Positions 41,766 through 54,089 of a DNA stretch of 64,000 nt are shown here, piece by piece. Position numbers and translations under genes: made by a program. Source of the DNA: Arcuatula senhousia. Lineage: Eukaryota > Mollusca > Bivalvia > Mytilida > Mytilidae. The stretch's first letter is position 1, and every line of letters starts with the position of its first letter. The notes beneath the pieces are model-generated. The model did no database searches. It had not been told where the DNA came from and saw only the letters and a list, made by a program, of their open reading frames with translations. Where the stretch lies: the NCBI GenBank assembly GCA_963971305.1, contig OZ020306.1, forward strand, positions 70,157,022-70,221,021, given 5' to 3'.

Positions 41766-42218
41766 AGCAAAATTTATAGTCTGGAACTTTGTTGTCATTT
41801 TAATTTTAATTGTGCACTCAGAAACTTTTTAAAACATTTGATAAGAAGTTACTACTTGTACTAAGGGAATATAAATGGATTCACCAAAGGGTTATCTAAT
41901 TAAATAAGCCTAAATTGCCATGAATTTATGAAATATAACATTATATAAGGTTAACTGCATAACCACATGCGTAAGCCAGAATATTCAAACATCTCTTCGA
42001 TGATTCAGTTGTCTGATATTGACTTCCGCCTTTCTACACTAATGAAGAAACGAACCAATCCTTAATGTTACGTGGTATATTCACTTACAAAATGATTTCG
42101 TTTAAAATTGACCGACACAAACATCTTTATTAATATTAAGAACCACATATCTAAAGTCATGACCCGTCAATTTTTTTAATTTCTTTCAAGTCTAAGCAGG
42201 TCAAAGAATATATTCTTT

Positions 42219-45200
42219 TTAAGTGCGTGTCTCAGAGAAAACCATGCAGTTTTGTCCAGAAGCAATATTTTCATAGCTATAAAACCAATGGTGTAACTTA
42301 AAGCCCTTCATATATGACTTCTTTTGGCAAAATATTTTTTTTTGAAAAATTCAAGATGGCCGACCTACGGGCCTTAACCAGTATACATGCATATCTTTGC
42401 TAAAATCAGCTTTATTGAAAAGAAATCTTCAACTAATTCATGATTTATTTTGTCCCAATGTCTTCTGATGATCAAAAATTCAACATGAAATTCTGTAAGG
42501 GTAATGCCTTGGCTTTCAATTGCAAAAGAAATTTTGAAAATCATAATTACCATTACCAAGCACCCTTGGGGGTAATATTGGCAATTTGCCAAATTGTTCA
42601 ATATCACCAAAATCTTTGGTTTTTAACTTTTAATTTTGTCCAAGGCAGGCCTCTGAAATGAAATCCTCTTTTATTTTCAAAAAATTTATGCTTACAAGGT
42701 GAACATGTTAAACCTGCAACCATGGATCGTGTATTATAACTTCGGTACAAGTCTATGAAGTGGGTTGGTTTTGATTTTGGTAGAAAAACTCCAACTTTTT
42801 GACAACTTTTGTAAAAGGATGAAAGTGTTTAATTTCAAACAAAATGCATTTTTAGCAAGTGACATGATAGTTTATTAGAATAAGAATAGCCCTTCGTGTC
42901 TTTACTTTGCACAAATTGTTCAAGTCGGAATTCAAAATGTGGAAATTTGAGGAATTAATGGAAAAATGAAGAAATTGTTAGTTTTAGATGATCAAATCAG
43001 ATCCATTGGAGGTCAGGTAAAATGTGGTGATTATGAATCTAAAAGAACCCTTTTTGGTCTTCAGGAAATAATGTTTACAAATTTGATTGTTGTCAATAAT
43101 ATCATGATATAGGCATTCAAAATGTGATCTTGGACCGTTTTCGTATAGGGCCAAAATGAGCTCTGGGGCCCTTTTTGTATTAATTTTATGCATAAGTTCT
43201 TCAATGCAGAAGAAATCTTTTTCTCCATTTCTAAAGTATGCCTAGACTTTCATGTAGACATGCAATACCAAAAGATTGAGTCTAGAGGTAACTTGAAAAA
43301 CAATGGGGTCAAAGTGACAAAATGAATCATTTGGTCAAACTTGCCTGAGCTGCCTTAAAAAAGCTAAGTCAGACCAAAATTTTGAAAAAAAAAAGGGTAC
43401 CAGGCAAAGCAGTTTTTTGTACTTTCCTTCGCCAAATATTAACAATAAGACATTGTCTCAAATGCATTCCAGAAATCTATATTTTTTTTTTGACTTAGTA
43501 TTTTTAGGGGGTAGAGTGATTTTTTGGTCCAATGATGCTTTTCCCCTTTTTGACCAAATATTTTTATAGACATGTCCTGACAGATTATTTTGATTTTATT
43601 TGCCTAAATGCAAACCTAGCCATACTTTAGATATGGATAAAAAGATTTCTTCTGCATTGAAGAACTATTGCATAAAATTAATACAAAAAGGGCCCCAGAG
43701 CTCATTTTGGCTCTAAACGAAAACGGTCCAAGATCACATTTTGAATGCCTATATCATGACATTTTTGACAACAATCAAAGTTGTAAACATCATTTCCTGA
43801 AGACCAAAAAGTGTTCTTTTAGATTCATAATCACCAGATTTTACCTGACCTCCAATGGATCTGATTTGATCATCTAAAACTAACAATTTCTTCATTTTTC
43901 CATTAATTCCTCAAATTTCCACATTTTGAATTCCGACTTGAACAATTTGTGCAAAGTAAAGACACGAAGGGCTATTCTTATTCTAATAAACTATCATGTC
44001 ACTTGCTTAAAATGCATTTTGTTTGAAATTAAACACTTTCATCCTTTTACAAAAGTTGTCAAAAAGTTGGAGTTTTTCTATCAAAATCAAAACCAACCCA
44101 CTTCACAGACTTGTACCGAAGTTATAATACACGATCCATGGTTGCAGGTTTAACATGTTCACCTTGTAAGCATAATTTTTTTTTGAAAATAAAAGAGGAT
44201 TTCATTTCAGAGGCCTGCCTTGGACAAAATTAAAAGTTAACAAGTGTGGCCACTAAAAGTATGTCTCGCCTGCCGGCACCATCGCTAAAATCAACTACCT
44301 AAGCTTTCATTTCTTGATATAAACACAAAAAGTGTCAGTATACCTAATAACAGATGCCTAGTTATTAAACTATTCAAGCAATCCATTGTCCACACAAGTA
44401 TTACAAAAAGTTTTCTGTCTGAAAAAAGACCTAAGTTCACAGAGTCACTGGAGCCTAAAAATGGGGTCATGGTCACATGGCATGGTGACAGTGGCGTTGT
44501 CCATAACCGCAACTGTCTGTTTACCCAATATCAGATGCCTAGCTATTATAACTTTCCAGCAATTCATCTTCCATAAAAGTCTTACAAAAAAGTTTACGGC
44601 CTGAAAAAAAGACCTAAGTTCACAGAGTCACTGGAGCGTGATAATGGGGTCAGGGTCAAACGGCATGGGGACAGTTGCGTAGACCATAACCTGAACTGTC
44701 TGTATACCAAATATCAGATGCCTAGCTATTATACTTTTCAAGCAATTCATCGTCCACAAAAGTCTTACAAAAAAGTTTACGGCCTGAAAAAAGACCTAAG
44801 TTCACAGAGTCACTGGAGCGTGATAATGGGGTCAGGATCAAACGGCATGGGGACAGTTGCGTAGACCATAACCTGAACTGTCTGTATACCAAATATCAGA
44901 TGCCTAGCTATTATACTTTTCAAGCAATTCATCGTCCACAAAAGTCTTACAAAAAAGTTTACGGCCTGAAAAAAGACCTAAGTTCACAGAGTCACTGGAG
45001 CGTGAAAATGGGGTCAGGGTCAAACGGCATGGTGACAGTTGCGTAGACCATAACCTGAACTGTCTGTATACCAAATATCAGATGCCTAGCTATTATACTT
45101 TTCAAGCAATTCATTGTCCACAAAAGTCTTACAAAAAAGTTTACGACGCCGCCGCCGTCGCCGCCGCCGCCGCCGCCGGAAAGTAATACCTATGTCTCGC

Positions 45201-45645
45201 CTTCCGCGACTATTCGTCGCAGGCGAGACAAAAACCAAAGATTTTGGTGATTTTGAACAATTTGGCAAATTGCCAATATTACCCCCAAGGGTGCTTGGTA
45301 ATGGAAATTATGATTTTCAAAATTTCTTTTGCAATTGAAAGCCAAGGCATTACCCTTACAGGATTTCATGTTGAATTTTTGATCAACAGAAGACATTGGG
45401 ACAAAATAAATCATAAATTAGTTGAAGTTTTCTTTTCAATAAAGCTGATTTTAGCAAAAATATGCATGTATACTGGTTAAGGCCCGTAGGTCTGCCATCT
45501 TGAATTTTTCAAAAAAAATATTTTGCCAAAAGAAGCCATCTATGAAGGGCTTTAAGTTACACCATTGGTTTTATAACTATGAAAATATTGCTTCTGGACA
45601 AAATTTAGGATTTTGCATGGTTTTCTCTGAGACATGCACTTAATA
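42219..45645. mobile_element. Foldback element with ~1,027-bp inverted arms
   Basis: The left arm 42,219-43,245 is the reverse complement of 43,615-44,230 joined to 45,235-45,645 (1,027 bp each by count). Outer ends: GTCTCAGAGAAAACCATGCA against TGCATGGTTTTCTCTGAGAC. The spacer is about 370 bp. The arms differ by a few percent by eye. The right arm is split by a later tandem-core element. Mirror-image frames starting MHKINTKRAPEL in both arms are a product of the palindrome, not two genes. No transposase seen; foldback elements usually borrow one. Confidence 0.9.
44250..45234 (-). mobile_element. Tandem-core TIR element, GTCTCGCC family, copy 3, nested in the foldback arm
   Basis: Left end ATGTCTCGCCTGCCGGCACC; right end a hairpin (TGTCTCGCCTTCCGCGAC ... 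GTCGCAGGCGAGACA, 45,192-45,231) next to a (GCC)n tract (45,146-45,178). Core: about 4.5 units of 180-184 bp marked by AGATGCCTAG at 44,352, 44,532, 44,716, 44,899 and 45,080. It interrupts AAAAGTTAA / AAAACCAAAG, which is continuous in the left foldback arm. Confidence 0.85.
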
Positions 45646-45659
45646 ACAGTAAAAACTTG

Positions 45660-47385
45660 TGGCGATCTTGTCATTGTTAATAAGAAGATTGAATTTCTGT
45701 ACAAAATTGGACAACTTGTTAACGACAGATCTCATTAGGGTCCACTAAATCTAAATTTTCCACTTAGCGTTATATTTTGCAACATCGATTTCACAGAAAC
45801 CATTGTAGAAGTCTTTTGTGAAGTAGAGAGGGCAAAGTGTAAAATTACTCTCAAAGGATATTGAAATGGAAATAATACGTACGTTTGCCTCCAAATTATA
45901 AACATTTTTTCACTCTCTGATATCCATGATTAAATTTGAAAACAATATATAATTTTAATTTTATAATATACATGTCACGAGACCTATACCCCAGATTGGA
46001 ACTCAACTCGGTCTTTTCCGTCAGCTGAGTCAAAATTGAAGGCGGAATTAGCCGAATGGTGTTCTGTTTGCCCTAACTTGTCCCAACAATAACTCATACA
46101 CTAACACCAAAAATAGTTTGATACTATTGAGTTACCGTAATACAAATCATATTTCTATACCTGGGTTTAAATTTGAATGAATGTAACGTTCCAAGTTCTG
46201 TGTCCGTATGTTACCGCATTCCACCAAAGACAGAGGATACAACATGGAAGGCTTCGCAAGCCTGGACTTACAATTAGGAGAAAACATACAAAAGAATCTG
46301 ATCATTAGCAATATTTTGTAGATGGCAAACAAGTGGGCTGGCTTTAAGTAAAGAAACCTTGTATAGTTATGACATTTTAAAAGAAATAACTTTTGATAAA
46401 TAGAAAAACACGTCTATATTTCTATTCTTATGGTACTATTCTAAGAAGACTACAGCTTCAGAGAATATAATGCTAAGTTTCCGGTCATTAGACATCAGAA
46501 TACATTACCGTTTGTGATATTTGTATCCAGAATTTATTAAGTGAAAATCCAAGTATATTTAAGTCTTGAAAGACGGGAGGCAGGTGGCGAGCGGCTGGCA
46601 AGCGGCGTATTTGTGGTTGCCGAAATATTATCGTGTCATTAGCTTCACATTAAATTTAGTATGGAACATCGGCTCCCTTATCGTGGAATTCTATTATAGG
46701 TCTTACGCTTACCTATTCCCGTCTTGCGAAGTAAGGCCAATTTTAACTATGACAGAGTTTTCTATCTTTGGTAAAAGACATTATAACATGAATAAGTAAC
46801 AAAGATGTACTAATTTATGGAGCATTCGAATGTCGGATTTCCGAAATGGAAAAAAATAAGGATTTATAGATTCTTACGTAAGTTCTTGGAAAAGACCGGT
46901 GTTACGTACTAGTTTTCCCCCTACTCATCTTTCCCCTCATACTTACATCCCTAGCATAGATTCAGATAGCACTATATCACTGACGAAAACTATGTCAATA
47001 TAATGTATCTTTGACCTTCGTGTACTTAATTTTCAAATCAGTCTCCATTTGTTTGAACAAGTTTTTTGCATGAGATGCATTCAATGTCTATCTACTAAGA
47101 TACTTCATTGCTTATTCAATAGGTCTGTCGGCATATAGAATTTAAAATAAAAGGCAATTTATCATTCGACTATTTCAACATTTCAAAATGACAAAGATTT
47201 GATTTTTTTAAACTAAAAATTCTAATCTATCTTAATTTAAATTGTAAAGCGCAAAAAGTTTAAGTCTTAAAATATGATTCTCTTTTAAATAGCTATAGAT
47301 TCAACATATTGAATTGGATAATACCTTGACAATTCATTATTTGTATTGTATTTTGGGAGTTCATATATAACTGGTAAGAACAGTG
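45660..47385. other. Non-coding stretch
   Basis: No supported gene, despite short frames near 46.15-46.8 kb. No TIR or tandem repeat recognised. Confidence 0.3.
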
Positions 47386-47392
47386 CCTTTAA

Positions 47393-47933
47393 GGTGGAAC
47401 AGGACAGTGGTCATGTGACTTGCCCAAAATAAAATGAAATTTGAAAAATATTTTGAGATTTTTGTGTTTACCATGTTTAGGTACATTTTATCAATATGAG
47501 TAAAATTTGTATTTCAAAAGTAGTATAAATTCTTAGCTAAAGTATGGTCAAGGGATGTAATTTGGCAAAAATCATGAAAAATCATCGTTTTTTAATCCTA
47601 TTTTTGCTTGTACGTAAAAAACAAGGCAAGAAACCCCACTTTAAATTGATTTAAGATGATGAATTGTTGCAAGATCTTTAAAATGTCAAAAAATGAGGGA
47701 AATCTATTGACAGGAAAAAAAGTAATGGAACATTTTTGTGTGTTTTTATGGCTTTCCCTATATAATTCATATTAAAAAATTGATACTTTAACCTGATATA
47801 ATTCGAAAAATAGGTAAGAAACCCATGAATTTGGAATTAAATTATGAAAAAGTACATCATTTAGGACATTTATGTTAATTTTGAAGAAAATCTATTGACA
47901 AATTAATTTTGGACCCAAGTGCCACGCTCTACC
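47393..47933. mobile_element. 541-bp MITE with TTAA flanks
   Basis: GGTGGAACAGGACA at the left and TGCCACGCTCTACC at the right are imperfect inverted repeats; TTAA stands directly outside each (47,389-392 and 47,934-937), as for piggyBac-type targets. AT-rich interior with no long frame. Class assignment is tentative because the TIR tips are not the usual ones. Confidence 0.6.
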
Positions 47934-47939
47934 TTAATA

Positions 47940-48560
47940 GCTAGGGATTCTTGTTTTCTAATATATCATGTTGCTTTTTAAAAGTAAGTTAGTGATAATG
48001 GTGAAAAGACAAAACAGTAATCGGCATATTTGTTTGGTATTTAAGAAAAAAGTGGCATGCCTAGTTAGTGTTTTGCAACTAAAAGCATTATGGCACTGAA
48101 GACATAGAACGGACAAAACGATTATCTTCAGAATTGGACCACCGTTATTAAAACCTCGTTAGAGAGTAAATAGGACATCAGACTCATAAAACTCGTCTTG
48201 TCCGTTTAATCGACACCGATGACTTGTATTCTTTCGCGTCGCATTAATGTTTTATCGCTGATATCATGTTTTACCGCCTTGAGTTCATTACGAAATTGTG
48301 TAAATGAATAAACAGAGATCTATGTCATATTTTTGAAAAATATCTGTCGCGCTTTTTTTTAGTGTGATGTGTTGATTATGACCAATCCGATGTCATTACT
48401 CTACTTATAAAAGATTGAATGTTGGGAAACCAATACTTTTGGTTTTTGACCTTCCAATGTTTGATTCAAATATTGCTGAAAGGTAACTCCTTGAAGTATG
48501 CATATACAGCATAACAAATCTTCCCGTTTTTATACCCGTTTGAGTTATTATTCTAAACTT
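47940..48560. other. Non-coding stretch
   Basis: Nothing recognised. Confidence 0.3.
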
Positions 48561-48569
48561 ATTTATTTA

Positions 48570-48850
48570 TCATTGATTGGGAAACCAGCTTTATGCTTAT
48601 GTAAGTTCCTCTCCAGTTTGTAGTTTTGCAGCGACCCCCGTTGAGCCTACTTTTTTTCACACTCTACAAAGGGGTAATTTACGTGCATGCATGGGGTATT
48701 GCTTCCTCCATAGACAAGTTAACAATTTTTCGTCCCTTCCGAAGGACTAGCATCGTTCCTCGAGACCACTCTCGCATAATAGTAGCAAAAGATAGTTGGA
48801 AAATTGGTTCATGAAATTTTCACTCCTGGATCGAACCACAAACCTGTGTG
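48570..48850 (-). mobile_element. tRNA-derived SINE, second copy
   Basis: Reverse complement of the 13.48-13.79 kb element: GGTTCGATCC (B box) near 48,830, GAAGGGACGAAAAATTGTT, and GTTTCCCAATCAATG at the far end. Several indels; older than the other copy. Confidence 0.65.
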
Positions 48851-49965
48851 TAAGTAAGCTGACGCGAGGGGTTTGCATTTGATGGTTTTGGTGGTTTTTT
48901 AACGTGTTCTGTGTATCTTTGAATTGTTTTTTGTTTAAAATGATTTTGTTTGTAAAAAAAGGCTTTTCGGACATTCGATGTCTCGTTTGAAATTCTTCGC
49001 TCTAAAAAGACTTATCGTTTTATAGAACAACGGTGTTAAAACTAAACGCTTTTTGGACCGAAAATAATTGTTTATTTATATAAAAAAAACATTAATTGGT
49101 ATTTGGTTTTTACGGGTTAAAAAATAAAGAAGTTTAAAAAACGGACAGAAAAACTAGTTTCGCTTTCACAACATTTCGGTAATGTAAGGGATCAGTCCAG
49201 ACACATCTACAAAATCGTTTTGGAGAGGAGGGCAAATATGTTGCTGCATTTGTATTGGTAAGTTATCAATAAAAATTGGTATTCAGACACAAATAATCGT
49301 TTTCGTCTGTTAATAATGGGAATATTCCAGCCGATTTAACCATCATAAAGCGACTTATAAATAATTGTTGTCTCGGGAATTCTCGTGGACAGATTTGGTA
49401 ACGTGAGCGAAATAATTTCAAAATTATGGAAGTAATGAATTGGGTTATCGCACTTAAAGTGCACGTTAGTTCCAAACCTAGACATAGAAATAAGAAAGAT
49501 TAATGGAACACAAATGTAGCACAAAAATTATTCTTTAGATTGTAGATCACGGGAAAAGTAGCTGGGTTATGTTACATTTTTTTTATTTGGTTGCTATTAT
49601 TTTCATAGAGATAGAACCCCTTTTTGTTACTAAATAAAGTACATATCTAAATCAAGGGATAGGTTATTTAGTTTAAATGAATAGTCCAGTCAATGGAATA
49701 ATTGTTTATGTGTATTTAATCATTCAAATTCTAAATATCGTTTCCCCAGACAAAAACGAAAGACTAGATAACACTGCAAATCACTGCCATTCCTGACGAC
49801 TGCATGCATTCCAAAAGAAAACAAAGAAATCATAAGAAGTAAACAATGCGGAAGGCAAACCATAAAAGACATCAAATTTTCCACAACGATAGATAACAAA
49901 ATAATATAACTGCAAAACAAACCTACCGGTAAAACACAAAGACACAAGTAAACAACAAACCACAT

Positions 49966-50112
49966 CAGTGGCGGATCCAGAAAGTCTGAAAGAGAGGGCC
50001 CACTGACTGGCCTAAGAGGGGGCCCGCTTTGGTCACGCTTCAATGATATCCTATATATTCAACAATTTTTTTTCGCCAATGAGGGGCCCCCCAGGGCCCC
50101 TATATCCGCCTA
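49966..50112. mobile_element. Possible hAT-type MITE
   Basis: Starts CAGTGGCGGATCCAGAAAG and ends AGGGGCCCCCCAGGGCCC-TATATCCGCC; the two ends are a poor inverted pair. GGCGGATCC tips with GGGGCCC runs are common in small hAT-like elements; no clear 8-bp duplication seen. Confidence 0.4.
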
Positions 50113-50209
50113 TTCACATTCAAATAGAGTAGTCACTACATTTAAATGTTTTACGTCCTACCAAATGATACCGTATTGATGATACATATGAAGAGGGTGA
50201 TAAAATGAA

Positions 50210-50572
50210 CATGACATGAAGATGAGCAATGCGCAGGTTGGGAACAGTTAAACTTTGATGACCACTGGAAATGGGGAAGTTGGGTAAGGGCGAAAATTTA
50301 CCCGATGTGGTGTACTACTAGGCGGTCAACAACGGAATCTTTTACATGTATGAAGCTCGATATCCCAATACTCGTTGGTCCACTATAGTCAGCGGCCAGG
50401 CTTTCCCATGATGTTATGGATCTGACAACCACCGTGGACGAGGACAACTCTATTAAGCCATCTAGAGTAAACACGTGGTAAATCTGTGGGCTGAGCGCAA
50501 ACCTGAGTGATGTCAGAATCCCAAGACCCTTAATTATTCGCCTCTGAGAAAAAGTCTTGCTCTCAAGGCTGT
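50210..50572. mobile_element. Decayed SINE-like retroposon, first part
   Basis: Relative of 22,429-22,952: GACATGAAGATGAGC, GACCACTGGAAATGGGGAAG and GGGTAAGGGCGAAAATTTA follow the same order. It continues after the TIR element at 51,813-51,870 with GGCCCTATTCCGTAACCCGG and CTCCGCACGGG. Confidence 0.55.
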
Positions 50573-51812
50573 TTTCAGTTGACCTACTCTAGTTAACTCG
50601 AGTTAACCCGAGTAACCAAAAAAAACGACTAGATAACCCCGATGACCTTTAACCACTACTCGAGTTTAACTCTGACAAAAGCAGGGTTGGTAGTACACGT
50701 TACGAGTAGAGTTTACCTGCGACAATGTGACTTTCTTATAGTGAAAGGAATATCACATCCTGAATTTTATGGTAATGTTTTATAAAGCTCATAAATTTAA
50801 AAGCAATCCATTAGAAATGAAAAATTGGCTTCAAAATTTATTACGGAAAGGATATGAAATGAATATCTTGGTTAAATCTTTGAATATAGTGTTTTTTGGC
50901 AGAAATATTGAAAACTTGATACTTGCTTTAAAACTTCCATAAACGTTTTTACTATTGTCATTTTTAAGCACTATAGCGATCAAGCGTGTCGGTTTTGTGT
51001 GATGACATTTCACTAAATCATTATTGTTTGAAATGTTGTGTCGGATTTAAAATCGATACGTTTGATTTTTTTGCATCAGTCGATTGATGATTCTCAGCTA
51101 GCTGTCAGTAACAGCGAGTGTTCTATAGAGAGTTCCTTTACCGTCCTTTTGTTTGTTCTTGTTTTTTGTCTTAGGTTCTCTCTAATAGAATTGGACTTTG
51201 ATCGATTTGATTTTTATTGTGTGTTTAGTTTTTGTGCTTTGTCTAGTCATATTGATAGGGGGAAGGTTGGGCCCAAAAAACTAGTTTAACCCCGCCACAT
51301 ATTACATGTGCCTGTCCTAAGCCAGGAATCTTTGACAAAGCTTTTGTTTGTACTTGTCTTTTTAATGTTTTCTGTTCCTTATTTAAGAAGGGGATCTATC
51401 TGTGACTATTTCAGGGCTGGATTTGAATTATATGCATCTTATTTAGACCATGGGCCAATTGCAGAACCGCGAGTGGTTTTCTAAATTGCCGTTTAATTGT
51501 GGGATGTGTCGCGTACACTTATTCCACATCGCTTTATTTTCTATAGATTTTTAAAATAATACGTATCAATATGTTATATTTACCTAAAGTCACATTGGAA
51601 AATAATGTTTTTTATTTCTTGAAGTTTTATAGTTATAATATTGTTGGTATGGTCATCTCTATACTAGAGTACCCCGTTTTATTGAGAAAAAGTACACGAA
51701 TAAACCCGGCACAGAATAATCTGTTCAGTTGAAAAATCAAGTGCGCATGATCCTACCGAGCTATTACCAGAAAATTACTTTACTATGGTTAACTCGAGAA
51801 GGTCAACTGAAA
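50573..51812. mobile_element. 1.24 kb TIR element inserted in a SINE
   Basis: The left end TTTCAGTTGACCTACTCTAG-TTAAC and the complement of the right end TTTCAGTTGACCTTCTCGAG-TTAAC match over about 25 bp with two mismatches. The inner left side repeats AACTCGAGTTAACCCGAG. No transposase frame. The interior includes other repeats (51.03-51.29 kb, similar to 28.91 and 32.66 kb, and R1 at 51.30-51.54 kb). Confidence 0.7.
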
Positions 51813-52409
51813 CGGTCTTGTGGCCCTATTCCGTAACCCGGACTCCGCACGGGACTCGGATTTAAGCGGGTGACATTTGAATTAATGTAAAGGCTACGTA
51901 AAAGTTGTTCAATTCCTGTCAAACTCCTTCTAAATAGTGATAAAATCTTAGAAAATATATCAGCTCGAAATGACGAATAAAGCTATCATTTACGTGGGTG
52001 TTTTTGTAATAATCAGACTCTAGTGGCCTTACATCTTAAGCCTGAAAATTTAAGTATGTTGACCTTATACAAACATATAATAAAAAGTGTCTTGAGGTAA
52101 AGTTTGCGTTTAATATCTTTTCTAAAGTGACAAATATAAATGACAAGTTTAGTCAATTTTTTTATTACGATTTTTGCCATTTTAGTTTTATTAGTATGTG
52201 TGACAAAGTCAATTGGTTTAACCTTTAAGGACAATAGGCTTTGTCTAGTAAAGTGAAAAAAGCAAAGGAGTACCAAAGGGATATTCAAATGTCGAAAAAA
52301 TGTCCGAAAGACCGGAAAAGGCTTAGACCGTAGACATAAAACATAAAACAAACCTCACAACATTACATAAATGTATAAATAAATATATACAATACAACAA
52401 TCAGCAACG

Positions 52410-52460
52410 AGGACCAAAGTTGAAACGAGAGTGGACTCACTCTGATGCCTTAGCAGTTTA
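52410..52460 (-). mobile_element. Short PLE-tail-like fragment
   Basis: GAAACGAGAGTGGACTCACTCTGA resembles the complement of the PLE block GAGTTCACTCTCGTTTC. Too short for certainty. Confidence 0.3.
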
Positions 52461-53380
52461 CGCCAACGATTAATTCAGTCTGAGTCGAAACCAGTCCTTT
52501 ATTTGCTCATACTACATCTCACACACTGCTTGCCATATCCTTTCGCTGGCGGGGTATAATAAACCGGCAACAAGAAGTAAAATGATATAGAAAGATGTTT
52601 CATGGGGTTACAACACATTGATAAGACTGAGCAGACAGTGTGAAATTTTGTGTCCTGTAAGGTCCTCTAACATTTTAGTTAATAAAAAAAAACACTAACA
52701 AACCTTTCGTCTGTGCTTGTCTTTTTTATGTTTTCTGTTCCTTGTTTAAGAAGGGGTCTGTGACTATTTCAGGACTTGATTTGAATTACATGCATTTTAT
52801 TTAAACCATGGACCAATTGCAAAACGGCGAGCAGTGCCTACTGGTCTTGTTGAAGGCTGCTGGCGGTTGTCCATTATGGTTTTTCGACATTACCGCTTTT
52901 TATGTGAGCTGTGTCGCGTACACTTATTCCACATCTCATTATTTTCTATTTATTACGTCGTTTTATAAATTACGATGAGTTATTAAACCCTAACCTGCAT
53001 TTGTAGCGACTAGTGGTACATACCAACAACAAAGACCAATAAATCAGTCATAAAAATCAGGTCCATAGAAGTAAAAGAGAATTTAGATTTACTTAATATA
53101 TTTTCCAAGATAGTGCTGGAGACAACCACTGGAGACAAGCACATCGAGAGATATATATCACCCTAAGTATACTGTTCTGTCTTACTGGTGTTAGTTTTAT
53201 TTCTAGGAAACAAGACATTTAGAATAGTGACAATAGTGGAAACCAGATAATTACATACACTATATTGAACAAAATCACTTTTCCCTTGTTTTACCTCATT
53301 TTACCCCTGTTTAACCCCTACTAGTTTGTCGTAATGTAACCTTTTCCCCGTTTATATCTTTTTAAAATCCGTCGATTTTT

Positions 53381-54080
53381 ATGCCCCCGCGACGACATGT
53401 CGGGGGGGGGGGCATTAAGTTTTACTCATGCCCGTCCGCCCGTCCGTACGAATTTCTGTTAAGCTTTTCTCAGGAACCGTACATGAGAATGATTTGAAAC
53501 TTGGTAGGATGGTTCAGTTCGACAAACTATACGTCCTAAGCGATTTTGAGACCTGTTCGACATCTACTTCCTGTTTGGGACTTAAGCCAATGTGAAAATA
53601 TGTGAACATGACTATGAAAATTTCCGTCAAGCTTTTCTCGGGAACCATACATGAGAATAATTTGAAACTTGGTAGGATTGTTCGGTGACAAACTGTACAT
53701 CCTAAGCGATTTTGAGACCTGTCGGACATCTTCTTGCTTAGGACTTAGGCCGATGTGAAAATATGTGAACATGACTTTGAAAATTTCCGTCAAGCCTTTC
53801 TAAGGACCCGTACATGAGAATGATTTGAAACTTCGTAGGATTGTTCAGTATGACAAACTATACGTCCTAAGCAATTTTGAGACCTGTCAGACATCTACTT
53901 ACTGTTTGGGACCATGCCGATATAAAAATCAACTTGAAAATTTCTATCAAACTTTTCTCAGAAACTGTACATGGGTATGATTTGAAACTTGGTAGGATGG
54001 TTCAGTATGACAAACTGTGCGACCTAAGCGACTTTCAGGTCTGTCGGACATCTACTTCCTGTCTGGGGCCTAGCGGGGCA
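53381..54080 (+). mobile_element. Tandem-core TIR element, ATGCCCC family, copy at 53 kb
   Basis: Left hairpin ATGCCCCCGCGACGAC ... GTCGGGGGGGGGGGCAT (53,381-53,414), then CCGTCCGCCCGTCCGT. Core of four to five units of about 130 bp (GTACATGAGAATGATTTGAA, CGTCCTAAGCGATTTTGAGA). Right end GGGGCATCTGTGTCCCATGG. Opposite orientation to the 37 kb copy. Confidence 0.75.
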
Positions 54081-54089
54081 TCTGTGTCC

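Larger units (their letters stand above)
40620..41812 (+). repeat. Tandem array of ~365-bp hammerhead-bearing units
   Basis: Four hammerhead positions spaced 364, 375 and 363 bp (starts about 40,620, 40,984, 41,359, 41,722). Between them run three near-identical spacers with TGAACACCCGTGAAGGT, CCGCTCCGG(C/T)ACCAACAC, GACATAGGTTGATCATCTTA and TGTTCTATGCTCTTCATAATC. The longer second spacer has an 11-bp internal duplication (CTGCTGGTGGA at about 41.09 kb). Each spacer carries the perfect hairpin CCAACAC-TTTT-GTGTTGG (40,771, 41,147, 41,510). The array begins and ends inside or just after a hammerhead. A transcript of it could self-cleave into ~365-nt monomers. The repeated short frames across the ribozymes are not proteins. 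Confidence 0.85.

Noticed and set aside
40620..41812. CRISPR-like array of evenly spaced repeats
   Set aside because: Spacers are themselves near-identical and the host is an animal; it is an ordinary tandem repeat.
40460..41864. Repeated open frames with DESCIDETRVRRS in the array
   Set aside because: They are translations of the hammerhead core and flank; the conserved unit is the RNA structure, and the frames have no common start or end.
42440..42480. CTGATGATC near 42.46 kb as a hammerhead core
   Set aside because: No GAAA box with a closing stem II and no stem I pairing.
42984..43877. Two facing 69-codon frames with nearly the same peptide
   Set aside because: Mirror images created by the inverted arms of the foldback element; no other coding evidence.
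45086..45338. Arg-rich peptides on both strands
   Set aside because: Translations of the (GCC)n tract at the end of a tandem-core element.
46147..46799. Two short frames as possible genes
   Set aside because: No domain, signal peptide, splice sites or repeat context that supports coding.
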